Shown piece after piece: positions 62,694 to 64,000 of a stretch of 64,000 nt of DNA; the first letter of the stretch is position 1; every line of letters starts with the position of its first letter. The DNA is from Flavobacterium amniphilum (GTDB lineage Bacteria; Bacteroidota; Bacteroidia; Flavobacteriales; Flavobacteriaceae). The notes beneath the pieces were generated by a model. It did no database searches. It was not told the DNA's origin and saw only the letters and a program-made list of their open reading frames with translations. The stretch covers positions 1 through 64,000 of the forward strand of contig NZ_JAMLJL010000007.1 in NCBI RefSeq assembly GCF_023634845.1, in the 5' to 3' direction. A program made the translations under genes and the position numbers.

Positions 62694-62717
62694 AAACTCC
62701 CTGATAGCAGGGAGTTT
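62694..62717 (-). terminator. Terminator of the T9SS type B protein gene
   Basis: AACTCCCTG pairs with CAGGGAGTT around ATAG; read on the minus strand the stem is followed by a T run. It lies just after the stop at 62722. Confidence 0.8.
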
Positions 62718-62721
62718 GTGA

Positions 62722-64000
62722 TTATCGTTTTAAAGTGAAGTGGCCTCTTACTTCGCGGCCGTCTTCCAGTGTTGATTTGTACCAGTAATCGTCGGCCGGT
62801 AGCGGATTTCCTAAATAGGTACCGTCCCAACCCGGTGATAAAGCCGTAAATTCTTTTAAGAGTTTACCGTAGCGGTTGAAAATCTGGATACGGGCATTTG
62901 GATTGAATCTGCTGTTTGCTCCGATGATGTTCCAGTATTCGTGGTATCCGTCACCGTTAGGCGTGAAGAATTGCGGGAAACCTGTTACCGAAACCTGTAC
63001 TTCCAATACCGGACATCCATTCAGGTCGATTACATAAACCGTGTGTAGTCCCGGGCGTACGTTTTCGAAGAATCCGGTCGTTTGTCTTTCGGCAAACAGA
63101 TCATCCAATGCGAATACATAATTACCCAATCCAGTTACTGTTACCGTAATGGTATTGTTTTCGGTTAAATCTTTAACAACAGGATCACCTGCCAAAGTAG
63201 CCGAATTAGATTGTCTGACCGTTATTGTTCTTTCCTTGAAACATCCCGTTGCGTTATATACTTCCACTTTGTATACCCCACTTTGGTTTGTTGTCAGGGT
63301 AGAAGCGGTTTCACCTGGCAATAAGATTGTGTCCCTGTACCATTTATAGGTGTAATTTGCAGGATTAGCGCTACTTGCTAAACCGGAAGTTAGTGTTTGG
63401 TAAATGTTTGGTTCATTTGTACAAATGTGTACGTCATCAGCTCCGTCAGCATTCGTATCGATTGTCGGTTTCGGATCAACTACCAACTGGAAGTTAGTAC
63501 TTCCCACACAGTCATTTGTGCTGGCATCTTCAAGTCGCACCCAAATGGTTTGGGTGTTAGGATAGCCGATGTTACGGTAATTTGTGATGTTTGTAATAGC
63601 CAGTGAATTGCCCGCTGCATCTACTTCCTGAAGGAAATCAGTATAGTTTTTATAGAACTTGTAAGTATAGCCAGTTGCCGAAATCAATCCGTCAATGTAA
63701 GTCTGTACACTTGTTAAGTCGAAAGTAGCAATACCATCGTAATCGTCGTTCGCGGCATCGATATAATCGTCACATACGTGTAACGGAGCGATAGTTGCGG
63801 CACTCAGGATAGCATTTGTAGTTGAAGAGACCAACTGCATGCTAACTATTTCAAAACAATTATTGGCATTTGTTGCCCTAGCCCAGATTATTTGAGAATA
63901 CGGAGTAGTATTGGCAAAAGCCAATGGGTTTGTGATTTGTACCGAAGCATCGTTAGTTTGTGCTCCCGTTTGCGTGGTGAAATACGTGAAAGTTTCGGTA
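62722..64000 (-). CDS. T9SS type B sorting-domain surface protein, N-terminus beyond the window
   Basis: The frame stays open to the window edge (TETFTYFTTQTGAQTNDASV upstream of any start; the nominal start at 63924 is an internal TTG), so this is the last 426 residues of a larger protein. It contains repeated Ig-like modules with ATNANNCFEIV, VCDDYIDAANDDYDGIATFDLTS and IWVRLEDASTNDC. The end is a gliding-motility-associated type B domain: FPQFFTPNGDGYHEYWNI, IFNRYGKLLKEF and DDYWYKSTLEDGREVRGHFTLKR. It is a T9SS-secreted, surface-attached adhesin-like protein. Confidence 0.93.
   Translation of the reverse strand, partial: TETFTYFTTQTGAQTNDASVQITNPLAFANTTPYSQIIWARATNANNCFEIVSMQLVSSTTNAILSAATIAPLHVCDDYIDAANDDYDGIATFDLTSVQTYIDGLISATGYTYKFYKNYTDFLQEVDAAGNSLAITNITNYRNIGYPNTQTIWVRLEDASTNDCVGSTNFQLVVDPKPTIDTNADGADDVHICTNEPNIYQTLTSGLASSANPANYTYKWYRDTILLPGETASTLTTNQSGVYKVEVYNATGCFKERTITVRQSNSATLAGDPVVKDLTENNTITVTVTGLGNYVFALDDLFAERQTTGFFENVRPGLHTVYVIDLNGCPVLEVQVSVTGFPQFFTPNGDGYHEYWNIIGANSRFNPNARIQIFNRYGKLLKEFTALSPGWDGTYLGNPLPADDYWYKSTLEDGREVRGHFTLKR

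Overview
The window looks like chromosomal DNA of a member of the Flavobacteriaceae, probably Flavobacterium or a close relative. Signs seen directly: AT-rich sequence, Bacteroidetes-type promoters (TTG then about 19-22 bp then TAnnTTTG), two type IX secretion (T9SS) sorting-domain proteins, an OmpP1/FadL-type porin, a fused ResB-CcsA cytochrome c assembly protein, an archaeal/eukaryal-type ProRS without editing insert, and bacillithiol synthesis (bshC). There is no rRNA, CRISPR array, recognisable IS element or phage module. The assignment is inference from gene content.

Layout. 1-8.3 kb is mostly minus-strand housekeeping: GNAT and DUF1599 proteins, folP (plus strand), a truA-ABC exporter-thioesterase operon, a His/Tyr-rich secreted protein, and a tightly overlapping DUF2520-HAD-UbiA-Maf operon. 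8.3-14.6 kb carries a secreted protein, ccsBA, a glutathione peroxidase, a serine hydrolase and a lipocalin-like plus DUF721 pair. 14.6-19.2 kb is the glyoxylate shunt (aceB-aceA) with its divergent ScfR/RamB-type regulator and a clear intergenic palindrome. 19.2-24.1 kb holds ndk, a formylglycine-generating-enzyme-fold protein, a NodU/TobZ-type carbamoyltransferase and bshC.

24.1-40.8 kb is the accessory part. It has: (a) a leader with a hairpin and terminator, followed by an rtcB-prfH-TPR operon, a probable ribosome-damage repair and rescue module with more GC-rich sequence; (b) a RiPP gene cluster (27.5-34.2 kb) with a TonB-dependent-receptor-like protein, three paralogous GG-leader precursor peptides whose cores share a doubled CPxLxxC motif, a radical SAM/SPASM maturase, and a C39-peptidase ABC exporter; (c) poorly characterised minus-strand secreted or lipoprotein genes, including a retropepsin-like protease; (d) an exactly phased 21-bp repeat array (13 units) in front of a small HTH gene and a radical SAM protein with an unusual CX4CX2C motif. 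The RiPP cluster is the best candidate for an undescribed system. Its logic reads: precursors are expressed above the maturase because of an intervening hairpin, cysteine-rich cores are modified by the SPASM enzyme, the leader is cut after GG and the product exported by the C39 ABC protein, and the outer-membrane barrel moves or senses it.

40.8-47.3 kb has a hybrid histidine kinase, a YfbU-like protein, a two-component system divergent from a DUF1573 gene, and a papain-like protease. 47.3-58.7 kb returns to core genes: rimO, a T9SS cargo protein, an OmpP1/FadL porin, a repeat-rich lipoprotein, proS, two identical tRNA-Glu genes, rpsT, a DUF5995-like gene and typA. 58.7-64 kb has an 11-bp-period minisatellite, ACT, parvulin and GNAT proteins, a lipoprotein, DUF4256 with a decayed paralogue fragment fused behind its stop, a small membrane-anchored protein, and the C-terminal part of a large T9SS type B protein cut by the window end.
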